Positions 32,641-45,495 of a DNA stretch of 64,000 bases are shown here, piece after piece. Under the pieces are notes generated by a model, which was not told where the DNA came from, ran no database searches, and saw nothing but the letters and a program-made list of their open reading frames with translations. Location: assembly GCA_035610835.1 (NCBI GenBank), contig CM069459.1, positions 61,102,923 through 61,166,922 of the forward strand, read 5' to 3'. The DNA is from Ophiura sarsii. Its lineage: Eukaryota > Echinodermata > Ophiuroidea > Amphilepidida > Ophiuridae. Position numbers and translations under genes: made by a program. How positions within the stretch are numbered: the stretch's first letter is position 1; the number at the start of each line of letters is the position of its first letter.

Positions 32641-34600
32641 GCCGAATTTTCACCGTTGCTTCTTTTATCAATAGCTATATAATGCATCCATAGTCAGCGC
32701 CATCATGATATGGATAAAATTCCACCAATGTTTGCGTACGAGCGTACACTCTAAATTGCGAACCGCAGGTATTTAAAAAATAACTGCATGGATTAGTCAC
32801 CACGTCACCACGTGCATGCAAGCATATAGTTATTCGCGCGTATTACACATTTGGACGCAGCTTCGGGAACAACAATTCACGCTCACGTAAAATAGCTTGA
32901 ATTCTGTCCATAGCATTTTGACAGTTACTATAGAATAGAATATGATGTTGCCGCAATATAAAGAGCTAAGCAAAAGAAAGTCATACACTTTGTTTATGAC
33001 CTATAAAGTGACTTTCAAATATTATTTTCCCGAATAGACATTTGAATGAATCGGTTTGGCACAACTTGGTACCAAATTTGCTACAAAACAAGAAAGACAT
33101 GATTAATGAAAATCCGCGACGTTTCCAAATTCGCATATTCAACACACTACACGAGAGAAAAGTCCGAGATACCAATCGCACATCCCGTATTTGCCCCGTA
33201 TTGATCAGACACATTTCCCATGCGCGGTCTAATTCAAATTCGAACTGTCATGCATGGGTAGTGTAGCAGGGTTGTAATGTGTGATCGATATCCCCAGCGG
33301 TCATTTAGGCCACCGCAATGCCACAGATGTCAACCTAATGCGCATACTATCAGTCAGTTATACCAGAAATTTCAAAGAGACGATTATCCCCTCTATAGAA
33401 GATCTATGCTCCAAGTATCAAGACCTGCTATAGCACTATCAATCATACATACATGGATACCCATCGTGCATGATTGACCACCATATATGATTTCCCAGGA
33501 TGCAACATGTTTCACCATTAGAGCAAAATAAGGGTAAAGTCCACACAGGGTCTCATGCATCAGACGTGATACGAAAAGGCATTAATTGCCAGGTAGAATA
33601 AAGGGCTCGTTGTAAACAAATATGATCACAGATATGATGCACTTGATTTTACCTTGTTATTGATGCATGCATTGGACTTTAAAGCCCCAGGCATCTACTA
33701 AATGGTGGACAAACTGAATGTGAATCTTACTAGATATTAGTAACACAATACAGAATCTATGGTGTTAAATTAATTTAAAAAAAGGGGCATCGTCAAAATT
33801 ACATTTTTACGTTTCTTATCGATTATCTTTGTTATATCAACTAATTTATACGAACAATATTTGAAAATATATTTAGCCATATTTTTGAAAAGGAATCGGA
33901 GTCTACTGAACATGGATATTAAGATTAAAAGGCATTTAAAACATTTGGCATTGCAGCGCCCTCTATTGCTCAAATGTGTCAGATTTGCTTGATTAAGCCA
34001 CTGGTGGAATGAGTAGATGCATGGGGCTATCATTTGCCAAATTGATCTATGTCATCAAAGCAAGAGAAATCAAGACAATCCTGAAGTATATCTGAACACA
34101 TTTTGTTTAATGATATTATTATAATACTGTATATTACTGAACTCAAATCTTACAATAATACAACCATAACCATAACAACATAATACTTTTGTGTAATCGC
34201 ATTAATAAACACACTTTAAAGACACATATAAAAAGGTCTTGGCATTAGCAAACTGCCATTAGTTTGTGTCCATTATCGGATGTGTTAGTGGGTGTTGTTG
34301 TCTATAACAGTTCTTGCAACATTAGTTTCAACAAAATGTTACGTTTTCAATTATTACTTGTCAAACTCAATAGTGTAGACACGTACGTTTACTTGTCCCC
34401 TTCAAATACATGAGCAATAACTGTCTTATCTGAGTTTATTGATGCCTATTTTATATCGGAAATTCTGGAGTTCCAAGATAAACATAATGCAACATGCCTC
34501 CGCCATTTCTCATCCAAAACGTAGGTCAATGGACGGTGCGCGACTCGGACTCGTGACCTTTCGATACGTACATAAAATCTCCTTCACTGCTGCTATGTCT
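32641..34600. other. 3' flank of gene 2; nothing recognised except a polyadenylation signal
   Basis: About 2 kb without a supportable gene. TTTATT at 34435-34440 is an AATAAA on the minus strand, about 160 bases past the stop of receptor gene 2, and is the best candidate poly(A) signal. Confidence 0.45.
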
Positions 34601-35719
34601 CTACATAGTCAACTGTTCAGAGGGAGCTTGCTTTTGAAGCTTCATGAACACAACATTGTCTCCTAGTCTTCCCTCCAATTCGGTATAAATCTCTTCTCGA
34701 GGCTGTGGCCTCAATCCGGGCATATATTGTTCCGTAGCGTTCGATTGAGCAGAGTGGAATTTGAAAAGTAAAACGACAGAGACAATCAAGAATACGAATG
34801 CAATAAATCCTGCTATAACTGTAGTTAACACCCAATAGAAAACGTCCGTATTTTCACAGATGCTTTTACACTTGTCCACTCTACCAACAGAAGTGTTATT
34901 CCGATGGATAACGGTATCTAATGAGTTAGACGGGCTATCGGTAGGAAACATATTTGGCACATCCTCCTCGTTCCCTGGTTGCAATCGCCCTACGACAGTA
35001 AGAGGGCCAACATGGCAAGTTTTCATCTCGTCCGGAAAATGTTCACTGGATATTTTGCATATATACACTGCTTTGTTGTCCTGTTCACTCGGTCTTAATC
35101 TTAACAACGCGAATATGATACCATCTCGGATAAGTTTAGTTGATGATAGTATTTGATCCGTTCCTGCCCGCGTCCATTGGATATCAACAGGTGGATTACC
35201 TACTTGAGAGCTACAGTTTAATTCCATGTATTGTCCGGCGTTAACTACTACCTGCCCTGTGGAAACAACGCATTCAGGTTCTACATCAGATGGGAAATAC
35301 TCAATATCTATCGTCACCGAATCACTAGGAAGGTTTTGTTGTATAGCCGCGATGTCCACCACCTTACAGAAATACTCTCCCCGATCCGCTTTACTGGCTT
35401 CCATGAACGTTAAGAAGTAAATATTGGATCCATCTATCAATTGTCGAACGGCAAGGAACACCCGTTCAGAAACCCCATCTGCTATGCCTTCACCAAGTGA
35501 TAGTCTCTCGATTCCATCGCCAACTCTTCGGAACATCGTAACCTCATGATCATGTTCTAAGTTCCATACCTGACAATGGATAGAGAACACACCATGTTCT
35601 TCAGCTGATGTTATAGGTAACGTCGTCACCACTCTTGTGGTAGCTGCATTAGAGATGTAGCCACATAAAATGAGGATGAATAGTCCTAGTAAACAACCGT
35701 AATCAGTCATGGTGATCAT
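34601..35719 (-). CDS. IgSF type I receptor, paralogue 2 (YTEL plus FMKL tail)
   Basis: A 372-residue receptor starting at ATG 35717-35719 (A at -3; a second ATG three codons on is possible). Signal peptide with CLLGLFILILCG core to about residue 25. Ig domain 1: C49, F63 where Trp is expected, RGEYFC ending at C118. Ig domain 2: C169, W182, C221, with extra cysteines C150 and C235 (CHVGP). Sequons at N168, N274 and N275. A stalk rich in Pro/Ser/Asn, then C284xxxC288, a helix at about 295-320, and the tail. The tail has YMPG (Y332), YTEL (Y345) and, nine residues after YTEL, FMKL with Phe358 where paralogues 3 and 4 have Tyr. The gene is uninterrupted by introns. The second half of an ITAM-like pair is thus non-phosphorylatable. 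Function unknown; an adhesion or immune-type receptor is an inference. Confidence 0.92.
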   Translation of the reverse strand: MITMTDYGCLLGLFILILCGYISNAATTRVVTTLPITSAEEHGVFSIHCQVWNLEHDHEVTMFRRVGDGIERLSLGEGIADGVSERVFLAVRQLIDGSNIYFLTFMEASKADRGEYFCKVVDIAAIQQNLPSDSVTIDIEYFPSDVEPECVVSTGQVVVNAGQYMELNCSSQVGNPPVDIQWTRAGTDQILSSTKLIRDGIIFALLRLRPSEQDNKAVYICKISSEHFPDEMKTCHVGPLTVVGRLQPGNEEDVPNMFPTDSPSNSLDTVIHRNNTSVGRVDKCKSICENTDVFYWVLTTVIAGFIAFVFLIVSVVLLFKFHSAQSNATEQYMPGLRPQPREEIYTELEGRLGDNVVFMKLQKQAPSEQLTM

Positions 35720-38391
35720 ATTGGTGTATCAACCATTTATATCACTTCGTTCCAACAAACAACTTGTATTGCGGTTGTAGCTCTCTAACTTTCAATCACA
35801 TTCCACGCATCTCTTTTCAAACTAATCGTGATTAATTCAAGATTCAGCTCTCGGCCATAGTTACATGATACTAATCCGTATAACTTATATTTGTTAAGCT
35901 AAGATGTGTGCGTCTGGTAATCCCGGTTGTATTTGGTCCAAAATAATCAAAGTCCGTGATGGATTTAGTACAGAAATACAGATTCGAATGGATAAATCCA
36001 AACTGTGGTCGTGCAGTTTGTATTCAGCACAAGAAAAATCACTTGAGCACTACCTCTATGTAAAGCCCCTGCAAAGAAAACGTTTTAAGAACGTGCCTAT
36101 CTCCGTGCATGATATAGACTGAATGGTATTAAACGTAATGGATACGACACGAAGAAAGCATCCTGTCTTTTTTTCTTTCTACACCGCTGATGCGTTTTTA
36201 AGTGGCTGACGCAAAAAGCCGCAAACAGATCTTGTAAGGTGCAGTATGACTCTCTGTAAAGGCCACATGGTTAGCCGCGGGGCATGATGGGCCGTTGTAA
36301 TGAATATGCAATAGTTGAAGCTATACGTGACCGTACAGTAAGATCGAGTTGCTTAAAAGCATTTTACTTGCAGCTACGAATGATATGATAACAATCTTAA
36401 AGCAGACGGAAATAACAGGGTAAACAAGACGAGATAAGAATGAAAGAGAAACGCTTTTAAGTGATATGGCGTCGTTGTAGCAATTAAAGAAAGTACTCAG
36501 TGATACGTAGAATCCTCTTGATTAACATGCTAAAGTAAACATACCTTGGTAACATTGGTTGATCATTAGACTATACGCTGCAGCACAATGCATACAGATA
36601 GCGTTTTAACAATGCCAGAAATGAATAAATCTAAATATATAATCTCATATTGTGTTGTTGAAAGTCGATTCGCAGATATTGTGATAGCAACTGGAGCCTG
36701 CGACCTTATGATAATGATAGGGTCACGTAGCGATTCTATCTTAATGGACAGACACGGAATACGACCTGAGGCAAAACACTCATGTTCTTTTTACTCTTAC
36801 ATCAATCCATGATTACTCTACCCGAGTACCTTGCTGCATATCAGTTGTCTTGAGGCCATTTGGCAGCCCCTGCTGCCTCATCTAAAACTGTACAGGATGC
36901 ACGACCGAAAAAGGCGGATGCTAACTTAATAGCTTTCTCTCTCGATCCTGACAAAAAATTATATAGGGCTAAGTCAAAGCAAGATTTTAAGTGTCTCTTA
37001 ACATTAAACTAACATCGACGCATGGTATGCCGAGTTACTTGAACATGTGATTTGTTTTAAAGGTAAACCGCATTTGGCTTATTTCAGATATTGGCAAGTA
37101 TCAAAGATCGAAATATTGAAGAAGAAAAGAAAAGAAGAAAAAATACCCCAAAAAACCTTAGAAAATATACATAAAAAATACATAATAAATTATCAAAATG
37201 ATGCACTGCCCGTATCAAAAGTGCTCAATTCCTAAGAAGAGCGTAATATGTTGCCAACGCCCTGTGTGGTTGGTGTGCATGAAACGGCCAGTTACTATGT
37301 ATAAGTAATTCTTAATTTACTGCTTGTTTTCAACATAAAAATACATACGTATGTATACTTTTAACGTAAGGACCATGGGTTAAACTGAAAGGTTGGAGTG
37401 CGCGTGAACCTCAAATTATTAGTAGACATTTATACAGGCCTATGCATTGATTCTGTAGAACTGTCCTCAAATATTTGAAGCGAAAATAGTAAATATTTCA
37501 CGTAGTTATTAAACATCTCTGTAATTTATTTATATGATATATAACATGGTTTATTCATAACAAATTATGACACACAAACAGCAAGTGGTTTTTGATATAG
37601 CAGATGAGTATTTGATCAGGGCATCATCATTGCATATATATTTAATACGGTTATGGTTGATAAGGTTGATAAGGCTCCCAGAGGGACCTAAAGTTCGTAC
37701 ATCAATACGCTATTCTCTTTCAAAACGGTACACATGTTGTAATCTGTCTTTATATGAGGTTGTGATGAATAATACTCTTGGGATCTGAGGAAACTACTGT
37801 CATCTTTAATGTACATGCACTTGTCTTTTGTTGTTAATGGCATCCTTTTTCATACACGCGATGACCTTTAAGTGTATATTTCACTATTTCACGCAACCAT
37901 GATAATACTCTTACTTTGTACACGCTTTGGCTGACATTTTGTTTACAAAGTCGGTGTGAAAACCCCCAAAATAATGCGCCTAGCACTCATACTCACACGG
38001 AATATAAGCCGCAAGAAGTAGACGAAGCAAGAAAGAAAGAAAAAAACAGAAACAAGAAAAAGAACCACGTGCAGTTAACTGTCAGTTGTAGGACATATTT
38101 AGGACACCGGCAACGCTATGATTTTCATATTGTTCCCGTTAAATGTGTAACATATAGGCCTAGATATATAAATAGAACTCAACCTTTCCAATGATAAAGT
38201 ATCACTTTGTTTTAGTTGTCCTACGTGACATTTTAGGAAGTTAACTCACGTTGAAAAGTTCAGAAATGACGGCTATCACGGGTTATTCAAATTGTATCTA
38301 TCATGTCTATAGAAGACCGTAAGGTGCTCATGTTTTAGTGAAATAAAATTACCATTAGCATCTTGGTAAGACGGATTTCATTATCATTGTA
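35720..38391. other. Intergenic, nothing recognised
   Basis: About 2.7 kb upstream of receptor gene 2. Short open frames here have no recognisable motif and no supporting signals. Confidence 0.5.
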
Positions 38392-38793
38392 CAGTCATAT
38401 AAAAACCCACCCGACCAGGTAATACATGCGCTGCTAACTCTAAAATTATAAACATAAGTTGTCGGGAAAATTCTCATCTCTAATTTGAGATATTGCACGC
38501 TAAGAATGATTGAGGAAGTTACAATCCTATCTGTAACGTAAAGTACGATTTTCATTTTCACATTTTTCTTTTCGACTACCAGTAATCAATCATTGTCCCG
38601 CAAGTGAGTCCACGTGTAGAAAAGCAAAATGCGAAAATGAAAATTGTACTTTATCTTACTATTTTTACTGCAACTTCCTTGATATAAAAGCATTCATCAT
38701 ATGCAATATCTCAAATTAAAGAGCAGAAAAAAGTAAGCATGCTTAGAGTTATAAGTACGTTTATCACCTGGTAAGTAACTCTTTTGATGACTG
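38392..38793. mobile_element. CAGTCAT-type palindromic MITE, copy 1
   Basis: CAGTCATAT at 38392 and TTTTGATGACTG ending 38793 are inverted, flanked by TA. Internally GAGATATTGCACGC and GCAATATCTC, and TTCATTTTCACATTTTTC and its inverse, form long arms. It is related to 57284-57863. Confidence 0.75.
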
Positions 38794-39022
38794 TATACAA
38801 AGTTGTGCTCGTCTTGGTTTCATCGCAGCTGAATAACCTCCTGCAAATAACTATAGGTTGATGCTTTTTTTAATCATAAGGGTGTCCCACATCGCAAGGT
38901 ACACCAGATCAAAGTTGTACTTGGAGTCATTAATATACGATAGTGAGTATTTTACATACAACACTATGCATTGCACATAACATGGCTTACAACAGAAACT
39001 GTACGGGCACTGGAGGCAGAGA

Positions 39023-39291
39023 TTAACACTTTCCACGCGGCTATCAGTGTTACCATATTTAAAACAGATTTTTCAGAAACCTTTCTCAAATTTCAAAGTC
39101 CATCTCAAGGATTACTGAACCAGTACTAGGCATGTTTGTACTACAGTACTAGGCATGTACTTATTTTAATGCATTTCTCATGGTGATTCAAAATATGATG
39201 ATGAATTTCAATAATTTTAACATTTTTGAAACATTTGGTGAACTTTTGGAACTGTCGTCTGCAGACGCCTGCCGCGTGGAAAGTGTTTTAA
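39023..39291. mobile_element. ACACTTTCCACGCGG MITE, copy 2 (intact ends)
   Basis: TTAACACTTTCCACGCGGC (39023) and GCCGCGTGGAAAGTGTT are inverted ends. The interior follows copy 1, with a short internal duplication of ACTAGGCATGT near 39125-39160. Confidence 0.85.
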
Positions 39292-39294
39292 CAT

Positions 39295-39506
39295 ACAAAC
39301 CAGATTGTTTTCAGAAAATTGTCCAAACTTTCAAAGTCTATCGCAATGATTACTGAACCAATGTTGGCATGTACTTATTTTAGTGCATTTCTCATGGTGA
39401 TTGCAAATATGGTGATGAAATTCAATAATTTTGACTTTTGTTGAAACACTTTGGGAACCTTTGGACGTCATCTGCAGACGACTGTCGCGCACGTGGATAT
39501 TGTTAA
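39295..39506. mobile_element. ACACTTTCCACGCGG MITE, copy 3, left end missing
   Basis: Directly follows copy 2 and repeats its interior (TTTTCAGAAAATTGTCC, TGATTACTGAACCAATG, CTCATGGTGATTGC, ATCTGCAGACGACTG) but lacks the left terminus. The pair may be a partial tandem duplication. Confidence 0.7.
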
Positions 39507-39509
39507 GAT

Positions 39510-40560
39510 TAAACATTGGGCTGTACTATTTGAAATACATACACGCCCTATTGAAGACATTAGCTTAATCTTCCCCACATGATGTACATTTGAAATGAAG
39601 TTACCTGTATGAACGACTCCATTCGAATCTACACTCCCAGTAGATTCGAATGGATATCAACGGGAATTGCCCTTTATAATACAATGCATTGCACCATGTC
39701 GTGTTAGTTGTCATAAAACAAAATGATATTTCAAATTTACATTTCTGATAAAAAATCATGAATATTTTGAGTTACAGAGCGATACGATTCCGGAATTTAG
39801 AGTGAAAATCAACTGTCCTGCTAAAAGTCTATAGTGGTTTCCTAGACATTTCTAATATTTAGCAGTTGAACACAATGTCAACGTTGGGCACAACGTCTCC
39901 AGCTAGTCCAGTCTTATACTTTATGGGAGTGGAAATGAATATCTACAAAATGATGGTGAAAAACAATACACATTCATTTAAACATGCCGATCCACATCCA
40001 AAAAAGCGGCGTTCTTTCTATTTATTGCAGCCGAACTTTCACTCTAATTACTTTGTCCGCGTACTTCGGTGTATCTAGTTTTTGATATATCTACGATGCT
40101 TTCGGCGCTTTGATGCTCATCTCGCGGTCCATTTGTGAAATTGAAAAACAGAAAAACAAGTACACCCATTGTTTAATTATTTGGTGTACTTTGTAGGTCA
40201 CGAGCGTACATTTCGATTTCGAATGTGTATGTTTTGTTTCAATTTTTATTATTTTATTTGTTTGGCTTTTTGGTTGGTTGGTATAATTTTGCTTTTAAAG
40301 AAAATCTTACTGTACTGCTACCGTGAAATGGACATGTTGTTATGTTGTTATGTTGTTATGTTTTTTGTTTGTTTATTTTGTCTCAAATATGCCCCAAATT
40401 TAGATAATGTATGCATATATTGTGTTCACGGGAGGGGGTAGCGAAGATGATGCACGGCGTGTGTATTCTGCCATTGTTAATACATTTGTTTAAATAGTAT
40501 TAATAATAGTACAATATTTAGTGGCTTATTACTCGCGTCCACTTTAAGTAAAATAAGTAG
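39510..40560. other. Intergenic, nothing recognised
   Basis: About 1 kb with a short GTTATGTT repeat near 40340; no gene supported. Confidence 0.5.
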
Positions 40561-41564
40561 TATAAAGCGAAAACAAGTTAAGAGAAAAGCACGCTGTCTA
40601 CGAGTTTCAACGAACTGTACCGTCGATAATGAGCATGCATTTCATTGTTATCTTCAGTAGATAGCACTTGCGTGTAATACTAACACTGTAGGCCTCTACA
40701 TATCTAGGCATTAATTAACTTTAAAGGCGGGCACATATCCCGGTATGAAATACACTAGTATTTCTTGATGTGTTGTCAAGATAGACAAACAGGTATTAGA
40801 TTAAGTGCGTTTCAAAAAATACGATAAATGCGTTTTAAAAACAACAATTGCCGGCATGCCTATTCAAAACATTTAGTGGTTCTAAACTACCATTGTTCAT
40901 TCTCAATATATGTCATTTCTAAAAATCGACCATTTCGGTATATAGAGTGTTACACTAGTTAATTCATGGTCTCTATTTAAAAGTCTACCTGAGCAGGATG
41001 GTTGGATTGTCACGCCATGATTCAGTGTGTTCACGTGATTTGCGCTTTCCTAAATGCGTCGTTTCAGTATTTTCTTGAATTACGGATTTGTCTCACTCAA
41101 ATGTCTACAATTCTATTTATTTTCAGTCATTTTTGTATCCAATATTCATGCGCCTCTTCAGGTTTTCATTTATACCTAGTGCCGGCTGGTGGCATCTCTA
41201 CTTTTGGCCAGTCTTGGCAATATTTATGTGCGATTGCTAATCCATGGACTGGATTTTAGATAATACCGGGCTGCAACTTGATGATGCAATAGTCTAATTT
41301 AATTTGTTTTTTTTTAAAAGCCAATTGTATGATTCTTTTAGCACTATCATTGGTTTTGAATAAGCAGGAAACACACATTTTGCCCATTCTTTGAGACTCA
41401 CCCTGTATTTCTATGCGGATCGTTAGTAGACAATGCAGGATATTCTGATACGTATGCTTCGGACACTACCAACTAAGAGAGTGTATATCAGGTAGAAATT
41501 GCACAAGCACCATGGTTATGTATTTCATGTCTGTCTATCCGTATAACAAGAAGAGAGTGCAGTT

Positions 41565-41715
41565 TATCTTGAACCTTTTTAAAACGTGGCACACTGAACC
41601 ATTAACAAATCGAGTAATTGGACGCGAAGTGGTAACGCGATAAATTTTAACACCTCGTATACACCTAGTGAAGTAGTTTCAAAAATAATCCCATTATGAG
41701 CTAAAGTAACGCAGT
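41565..41715. repeat. Direct repeat shared with 45335-45480, first copy
   Basis: GAACCTTTTTAAAACGTGGC, ATCGAGTAATTGG, GCGAAGTGGTAACGCGATAA and ATAATCCCATTAT recur in the same order at 45335-45480. Weaker similarity extends to about 40560 and 44430 respectively (AGTTTCAA, then CAGGTATT), suggesting an older duplication of about 1.1 kb. Confidence 0.7.
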
Positions 41716-42140
41716 AAGAAACGACAGCTCACGTGAGATAAGACATATCCTAGACGAAGCTAGGGACTACTGATGCGAGCAGTATAAAAAACACGTGTAG
41801 TTAAGACAGACCCATGACTCTTAATTACAAGGGCGTCATCCCGTTTTCAAAGTTGGGAGGTCGTGGGGGCAGGGACACGAGTGGCGGCTCATGGGTGTTT
41901 GTAAACCAATTAACAATGGGCGCACAGCGCCGCCGCATCGTTATGCGATGCCATAGGGGGAGTCTGAGGGGATGTTTCCCCTCTGAATTAAGAAAATTGT
42001 GAAAATATGCAATGAAAATAGTGCAATTTTAACCCATTTTTTGACGAATAGGCCTATGTGTTCAAAATAATCAAATAATATGTGTATATATATAAATGGG
42101 CGCCTATCACAAATTACATTGGTTGAAAAATGCGACACAT

Positions 42141-42390
42141 CAGTGGCGTAGCTTAGATTTTGCATATTGGGGAGGGGCAGGCAAAAAATGAAAATGAACA
42201 AAGATTGTTTACAAAAGAATTGCACGTAACGCGCGAACATTTTGACTTTACATTTATTTTGCTATGCTTGAGGTACATTTTGGTTGTAAACAAGCTTGTA
42301 CACAAAGATATTGCATTTTGGGGACAAATGCGCGCATAGCGCACGAAACCTTTCCACATGTGTACTTTTGACTTAAACAATGAATTGCGT
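42141..42390. mobile_element. hAT-like MITE relative, right end not found
   Basis: CAGTGGCGTAGCTTAG at 42141 matches the left terminus of the 19058-19424 element. The interior shares GAGGTACATTTTGG, AAACAAGCTTGTA and GCGCGCATAGCGC. No inverted right end is seen, so it is truncated. Confidence 0.65.
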
Positions 42391-42523
42391 ACTAACCAAA
42401 AAGTACACTACGTTCACGTTGCTATCATGGTGATGAAAGAGCCCCCCTTGCTATTGTAAGTTTGTAACAGCTCGTAGGTGATCATCAACTAGTAGTATAC
42501 CTGTCACCCGAGGGCCTTCTATA

Positions 42524-43521
42524 CACAGCAAAAACGCTGTTTAAGTTGACGCTGTTTAAAATTATGTTGTTTAAAATTTGAACAATGTTGTTTAAAACAC
42601 AGTCCCCAAATTTTAAACATGCGCTGTTTAATAAATCAAAATACTGTATACGAACAACTTTTAAACAATATTGTTTAAAAAAGTTCAAATTCGCGCCAGA
42701 GGGGTTTCCTTCCTTGACATAAGGGGCTTGTTCATCATCATGGCGGATGAGTATGGTGGCGATGTTGTTGTGGAACTGGAATATGCCAGAGTTGATAGAT
42801 ACCTTCAGAGGTAAGTTTTGGTCTAAAAAACGGTTGATGTGATACCATTTATACTCAAGACACTTTTATGTATCGTACATGGACAATTTTCCAAGCAGTT
42901 GCAATCTATGAAGCCGTGAAAAAATCGGCCCTACCGAATAAACTGTGCATAATAAGCTTATTAGGAATAATTGGAAAATTGTCCATGTACGATACATAAA
43001 AGTGTCTTAAGTATACATTGTATCACATCAACATTTTTTAGACCAAAAACTTACCTCTGAAGGTATCTATCAACTCTGGCATATTCCAGTACCTAAAGTT
43101 GATTACAACAACCAAAACAAAAACGCTTAAAGTGTTTTAAACATTAAACAACCACATTTGAGCAACCCTGGAATTTTAAACAACTACCATTAAACAACCC
43201 TGGTTTTTAAACAACCATCATTAAACAACCCTGCATTTTTAAACAACCACCAATAAACAACCCTGCATTTTAAACAACCACCATTAATCAACCCTGCATT
43301 TTAAACAACCACCATTAAACAACCCTTGATATTTTAACAACTACTTTAAACAACAGTTGTTTAGAAGTAGGTTGTTTAAAAGGTTGCTTAAAATGTTAAA
43401 CAACTAAATGTTTAAACTTTAAACAACCTTCATTGTTTAAAACTTCAAACAACAGTTGTTCATGTTCACTGGGTAAACAGCGGTTGTTTAAAAACAACTT
43501 GTTTAAATATTTTTTGCTGTG
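42524..43521. mobile_element. About 1-kb TA-flanked element carrying an exon-like segment
   Basis: CACAGCAAAAA at 42524 and TTTTTGCTGTG ending 43521 are inverted, each flanked by TATA. Both outer thirds are dominated by TTTAAACA/TGTTTAAA words, including a roughly 30-bp minisatellite (TTAAACAACCACCATTAAAC) at 43140-43330. The centre holds a long inverted repeat (about 42774-42914 against 42968-43092) built around an ATG-to-splice-donor segment. Confidence 0.8.
42740..42810 (+). other. Exon-like segment inside a transposon: ATG, 23 codons, GTAAGT
   Basis: An ATG in excellent context (ATCATCATGGCGG) opens a frame starting MADEYGGDVVVELEY and ending VDRYLQ, then AG followed by the consensus donor GTAAGT at 42811. 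Its last ~37 bases and the following intron-like sequence are repeated in inverse at 43052-43092. It could be the first coding exon of a captured host gene or of the parental transposase. No downstream exon is recognised. Confidence 0.4.
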
Positions 43522-43630
43522 TATACGTGAGATCTCATGATTATGATCATCCCCATCAAGGGCCGGGCATCATAGAAATCTAGCATATTCCATTATCATG
43601 ATCCTAATTCACTATTATCTTCACTCATCA

Positions 43631-43632
43631 TC

Positions 43633-43686
<54 letters not shown>
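43631..43686. repeat. (ATC)n microsatellite
   Basis: About 18 tandem CAT/ATC triplets, followed by two poly-G tracts (about 43724-43739 and 43772-43782). The methionine run on the minus strand is an artefact. Confidence 0.95.
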
Positions 43687-43839
43687 AATAAGACACTTTT
43701 CAGCCTCAATGTTATTAAAAACGTTGGGGGGGGGGGGGGCATCTGCTATTATGTTTGAAAAGTGTGTGTAAGGGGGGGGGGGACGGGACGTGTCAACATG
43801 CCCCCACCCGTATATGACGCCCCTGCTCAAGTATAGTAC

Positions 43840-45330
43840 TCGCTAATTCATGAAACCGTCGTGAAAGGAGCCATGGTCCTACTGAAGCCATATTCCGACA
43901 ACCATAGACATACACGGACTAAAACGTGAAATAACTATGCAGTCAGATTTTCATATGATTGCCATGCCAACCGGTAACCAGCCAATCAGATTATTTGGCA
44001 CTATAATTCAAATTTAGAGGCCTCATTGGTTCACTAGATCTAAATCTATTCCAGGACAACGAGTACGACATTGCGTTTTAGAGTTATGATTGTTTCCGAT
44101 TTCCTAAGTACCGCATTTTGACGTTTTGAGGTATCGGTCTTTAAAGTTTGGGTATAGGTTTTTAATAATTAATGTTGGTTTTCATTTGATATATGTAATG
44201 TTGTTGTTATTTTCAATTGCATAATGAATTATTATTAATTAAAAAAAGAAAGAATTATGACAATTGACCCATTCGTTTTCCTGCAATTACTTTTTGAAAT
44301 AATAGGCCTACTCTTAAATATAACAGGGTGAGGAAACAATAAAATACATATTAAAATAGTTGTATCACGGTGATTGATTATTGTATTATTAGCATTTTCT
44401 TCATATTTGTAAATAAATAAAATGGATTAATCTACAGAGCAATAAGCATAGGTTACTGTCTGGGAGTTTCAAGGAATTATATATTCGGTATACGTGTAAA
44501 ATTAACATCTTCAGAAGACAGCATGTATACTGGATTGATAGCTCGTGCTTGAAAACACTGACTTCGTGGTAACATTATGTTTCAATTAAATAAAGAAGTA
44601 AGAACATTTCTTGGTTAGAAATAAAATATCACTTGATGCACTTAGATAAATAGGGAAGCAGGTATTGATGACTAAAAATTCGTTATATGCAAAATATTCT
44701 GCAAAGATCACCAAGTGACCAGCCACATGTTTTTTTGTCGTTCAAAATGAAAATTGTGATTTTAATTTAATATATCAACGTGTATTTTGTAAGCTTTAAA
44801 ACGACACCTCGTTAGATACATTTTGTCAATACATTCAGACTTTATGTGAAATACATTCGGTTTAAAGGTAGATGACCCGATCACATTTTCGTAACACAGA
44901 ATTATTTCAAACATACGGAGATTTTCATATCATATGAAAGCTCGTATAGTTTCTCATCATCATACTGAAATTTGACGGCCTAAATTGGTATAATTACGGA
45001 GAAATCGATGAAATAATGTCGAATTACCTCGAATGGTGGTCACCACCGATATAGTTTGTGTATTACTCAATGGGTACAGTTCACAGCATCTTGTGCGTCT
45101 AAAATAAGAACCATTAGAGCTATGCAACTCAAACTTTGGAACACGACTTTTTTAAGGATGACCTTTCATGTAGAATAGAAAACTTCAAGTTGAAAATCGG
45201 AACATCTACCTTTAAATTCCCTTTTCTATTGCATTACTTCCTCAATATCGACGACAAAAGTCCCTTTTGATATGACTGGTCACATTATAGTCTTGCCTAT
45301 TCGAGCTGAAACCACGAGCTATGAGACTGT
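43840..45330. other. Intergenic, nothing recognised beyond weak duplication
   Basis: AT-rich; from about 44430 it shows weak similarity to 40560 onward. No gene is supported. Confidence 0.45.
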
Positions 45331-45334
45331 TCGG

Positions 45335-45480
45335 TTAATCTTGATCCTTTAAAAACATGGCACCGACCATTAACTAATCGAGTAATTCGGCGCGAAGTGG
45401 TAACACGATAAACGCTAGCACCTCGTTTACAGTGAAGTGGATATGAAATAATCCCATTATTGTCTATAGCAGCACAGGAA
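45335..45480. repeat. Direct repeat shared with 41565-41715, second copy
   Basis: GATCCTTTAAAAACATGGCA, ATCGAGTAATTCGGCGCGAA, GTGGTAACACGATAA and ATAATCCCATTAT match the first copy about 3.77 kb to the left. Confidence 0.7.
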
Positions 45481-45495
45481 GAAAAAAGTAAGCCT

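Noticed and set aside
43631..43830. Poly-methionine frame
   Set aside because: Translation of an (ATC)n microsatellite.
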